From positions 1-7,145 of the forward strand of contig CAMVAG010000116.1 of NCBI GenBank assembly GCA_947165405.1: a DNA stretch of 7,145 nt, given 5' to 3'. The notes beneath the pieces are model-generated. The model saw only the letters and a list, made by a program, of their open reading frames with translations, was not told the DNA's origin and did not search any database. Shown here in pieces: positions 5,768-7,145 of this stretch. The DNA is from an uncultured Selenomonadales bacterium. Its GTDB lineage: Bacteria; Bacillota; Negativicutes; Selenomonadales; Selenomonadaceae. The translations under genes were made by a program, and so were the position numbers. The first letter of the stretch is position 1; each line of letters opens with the position of its first letter.

Positions 5768-5813
5768 AAAAAAATTTCCCTCCCGCAAGTTGGGGAGGGC
5801 TTTTTTATTTTTG
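5767..5813. terminator. Bidirectional Rho-independent terminator between convergent genes
   Basis: CCCTCCC (5778-5784) pairs with GGGAGGG (5793-5799) around an 8-nt loop. A T-rich tract follows on the plus strand (5801-5813) and an A8 run lies to the left (5767-5774), which becomes U8 on the minus strand. It serves the membrane-protein gene (stop ends at 5767) and the flavoenzyme gene, whose TAA at 5807-5805 lies within the T tract. Confidence 0.92.
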
Positions 5814-6761
5814 ATAAAATTCTTCCGCCTCCGTGACCAGTCGACGGATAATTTCTTTGACGGGCAAAATTTCTTTGATTCGCGGCATGTATTCGCCGGT
5901 GAAGACCAAGCCCGTTTCCAAGTCGCCTTGTTGCGCTCGTGTTAAGGCGCGGACGATACAGAAATTGTGTTTGCAAGCTTTGAGGCACGAATCGCAAATT
6001 TTTGGAGGAACGCGCCCTTCCATCACGCGCTTGGAAAAAGGAGTTCTGACTGCTCGACCCGGCAAGCCGACGGGACTGTTAATCACGACGACATCTTCGG
6101 GTTGAGACTTAAGGTAATATTCTTTCAAGCTCGGTGCGCCGTTTGCTTCAAGACTCGCCGCGAAACGTGAGCCCATTTGAACGCCGTTTGCGCCCATTTG
6201 CAAAACGTCGGCAATGTCTTTGCCGGTGAGGACGCCGCCCGCCGCAATGACGGGAATTTTTACTGCGGCGCGAATCGGTTCAATCAGCTCGCGAACGGAA
6301 ATATCCGTGCCGAGATGCCCGCCTGCCTCTTTGCCTTCGACGACGACCGCCGCCGCTCCGAGTTTCTGTGAAATTTTCGCCAGCTTGACAGAGGAAACTA
6401 TCGGGACTATCGGCGTGCCGGATTCTTTTCCAAGCCCGAAAATATCGCGTGAAAAACCCGCGCCCGCAACGATTAAATCGATACCCGCCGCTATTGCCGT
6501 GCGAACGATACCAAAAAAATCGCTTGCCGCGACCATGATGTTTATCCCGATTATTCCGTCGGTCAGGGAGCGTGCCAATTTTATTTCGTAGCGCAATTCT
6601 TCATGAGCCATGCCCGACGCCGCGATTAACCCGATTCCGCCCTCTTGGGCGACCGCCGCCGCAAGCCTTGCAGTCGAAAGGCGAATTGCCATGCCGCCCT
6701 GCACAATCGGGATTTTTGCTGTCTTATTTCCTATTTTAAGTTCCGGTAGTTTCACGGACAT
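5805..6761 (-). CDS. FMN-dependent FabK-like enoyl-ACP reductase / nitronate monooxygenase family protein
   Basis: A TIM-barrel flavoprotein of the 2-nitropropane dioxygenase superfamily, 318 aa, full length for the family. It shows the N-terminal IPIVQGGM (17-24), GGIGLIAASG (41-50), the catalytic-type His149 in EAGGHLG, the FMN-phosphate-binding AAGGV (173-177) and MGSRF (196-200). The C-terminal part has four clustered Cys (256, 259, 263, 268) in CDSCLKACKHNFC, followed by GDLETGLVFTG. That Cys cluster is typical of a Firmicute group usually named nitronate monooxygenase and, from memory, is absent from pneumococcal FabK. Position directly after acpP, as in streptococcal fabH-acpP-fabK, favours acyl-ACP chemistry, but fabD/G/F do not follow here. 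GGAG lies only 4 nt from the ATG at 6761, whereas the GTG at 6755 has about 10 nt and would begin VKLPELKIG, so the start may be 6755. Confidence 0.88.
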   Translation of the reverse strand: MSVKLPELKIGNKTAKIPIVQGGMAIRLSTARLAAAVAQEGGIGLIAASGMAHEELRYEIKLARSLTDGIIGINIMVAASDFFGIVRTAIAAGIDLIVAGAGFSRDIFGLGKESGTPIVPIVSSVKLAKISQKLGAAAVVVEGKEAGGHLGTDISVRELIEPIRAAVKIPVIAAGGVLTGKDIADVLQMGANGVQMGSRFAASLEANGAPSLKEYYLKSQPEDVVVINSPVGLPGRAVRTPFSKRVMEGRVPPKICDSCLKACKHNFCIVRALTRAQQGDLETGLVFTGEYMPRIKEILPVKEIIRRLVTEAEEFYQK

Positions 6762-6776
6762 TCCTCTCCAAAAATC

Positions 6777-6850
6777 AATTCGTAATGCGAAATGCGCAAT
6801 GCGTAATGGTGTCAGTTACATTGCGCATTACGCATTGCTAATTACGCATT
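6777..6850. repeat. Inverted array of AATGCGN heptamers between acpP and the flavoenzyme gene
   Basis: Five plus-strand 7-bp units (6777-6811: AATTCGT, AATGCGA, AATGCGC, AATGCGT, AATGGTG) face five minus-strand units (6850-6816: AATGCGT, AATTAGC, AATGCGT, AATGCGC, AATGTAA) across TCAG. The arms include a perfect 13-bp inverted repeat, GCAATGCGTAATG at 6796-6808 and its complement at 6826-6838. The transcript should fold into a long hairpin between the two genes; it has no U tract, so it is not a standard terminator. Confidence 0.88.
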
Positions 6851-6855
6851 GCTTT

Positions 6856-7092
6856 TCAAGCGTTGGTTTCTCCGTCTATGTATTTAACGACATCTTCCAC
6901 AGTCTTGATTTTCTCGGCTTGCTCGTCGGGGATTTCGATATTGAATTCCTCTTCGAACGCCATGATCAATTCGACTATGTCCAGAGAATCTGCGCCGAGG
7001 TCGTCGACGAAAGTTGAGCTCATCTGAATTTCGTCCTCTTCGACTCCAAGCTGCTCTTTGACGATTTTTTTAACACGTTCAAACGTTGACAC
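6856..7092 (-). CDS. acpP: Acyl carrier protein
   Basis: The small acidic carrier that holds growing acyl chains on a 4'-phosphopantetheine arm during fatty-acid synthesis. The product is 78 aa, the normal size. The attachment motif GADSLDIVELIMAFEEEF carries the modified Ser36 in DSL, and the four-helix pattern is complete: FERVKKIVKEQLGV at the start, then IPDEQAEKIKTVEDVVKYI. The start codon is GTG at 7092, supported by a near-perfect AAGGGAGGTGA ribosome binding site (7109-7099) with six bases to the start codon. It is followed 94 bp later by the FabK-like gene in the same direction, with a heptamer hairpin between. Upstream, a different heptamer array begins within 25 bp and runs off the window. 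Confidence 0.97.
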   Translation of the reverse strand: MSTFERVKKIVKEQLGVEEDEIQMSSTFVDDLGADSLDIVELIMAFEEEFNIEIPDEQAEKIKTVEDVVKYIDGETNA

Positions 7093-7114
7093 TTACAGTC
7101 ACCTCCCTTCTGAC

Positions 7115-7145
7115 AATTAGGAATTAGGAATTAGGAATTAGGAAT
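7115..7145. repeat. Heptamer tandem repeat AATTAGG, at least 4.4 units, cut by window edge
   Basis: Four exact copies of AATTAGG (7115-7142) and the start of a fifth lie immediately upstream of the acpP ribosome binding site. The array may continue beyond the window. Confidence 0.92.

Noticed and set aside
7115..7145. The AATTAGG array as a CRISPR or iteron-type origin
   Set aside because: The units are only 7 bp with no spacers, no cas or rep gene is present, and similar heptamers occur in two other spacers.

Overview
The window reads as a piece of a diderm (outer-membrane) Firmicute, most likely a Negativicute. The Firmicute side comes from a long-form hibernation factor (hpf), an ArlR-like OmpR-family regulator, strong AGGAGG-type ribosome binding sites and an acpP gene followed by a FabK-like gene. 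The diderm side comes from a classical type Va autotransporter with a C-terminal beta-barrel. The taxonomic placement is inference; no rRNA or other marker is present.

Layout, with almost everything on the minus strand (read right to left). At the right edge are acpP (7092-6856) and a FabK/nitronate monooxygenase-like flavoenzyme (6761-5805), separated by an inverted array of 7-bp repeats. The enzyme converges on a small three-helix membrane protein on the plus strand (5369-5767), and a bidirectional terminator lies between them. A 304-bp gene-free region (5065-5368) holds several hairpins, a good sigma-70 promoter for the membrane protein and a weaker candidate promoter for the opposite strand. 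Next on the minus strand come an unrecognised 200-203 aa soluble protein (5064-4453), the autotransporter (4316-2094), an OmpR/PhoB-family response regulator (2018-1329) and a histidine kinase overlapping its 3' end (1345-635). A strong terminator closes this series, followed by hpf (521 to beyond the left edge).

How they fit together: acpP and the flavoenzyme suggest a fatty-acid or acyl-carrier module. The autotransporter, regulator and kinase lie head to tail with no convincing terminator between them and may be co-transcribed. Hpf is a separate stationary-phase ribosome-dimerising factor.

The most unusual points are these. The histidine kinase has all its catalytic boxes but no membrane or sensor region. 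A 15-bp duplication links the autotransporter's last codons to the regulator's ribosome binding site. Three intergenic spacers carry different tandem repeats that all have a 7-bp period. The 5065-5368 spacer is dense with hairpins. I did not see a defence system, CRISPR array, transposase, tRNA or rRNA.
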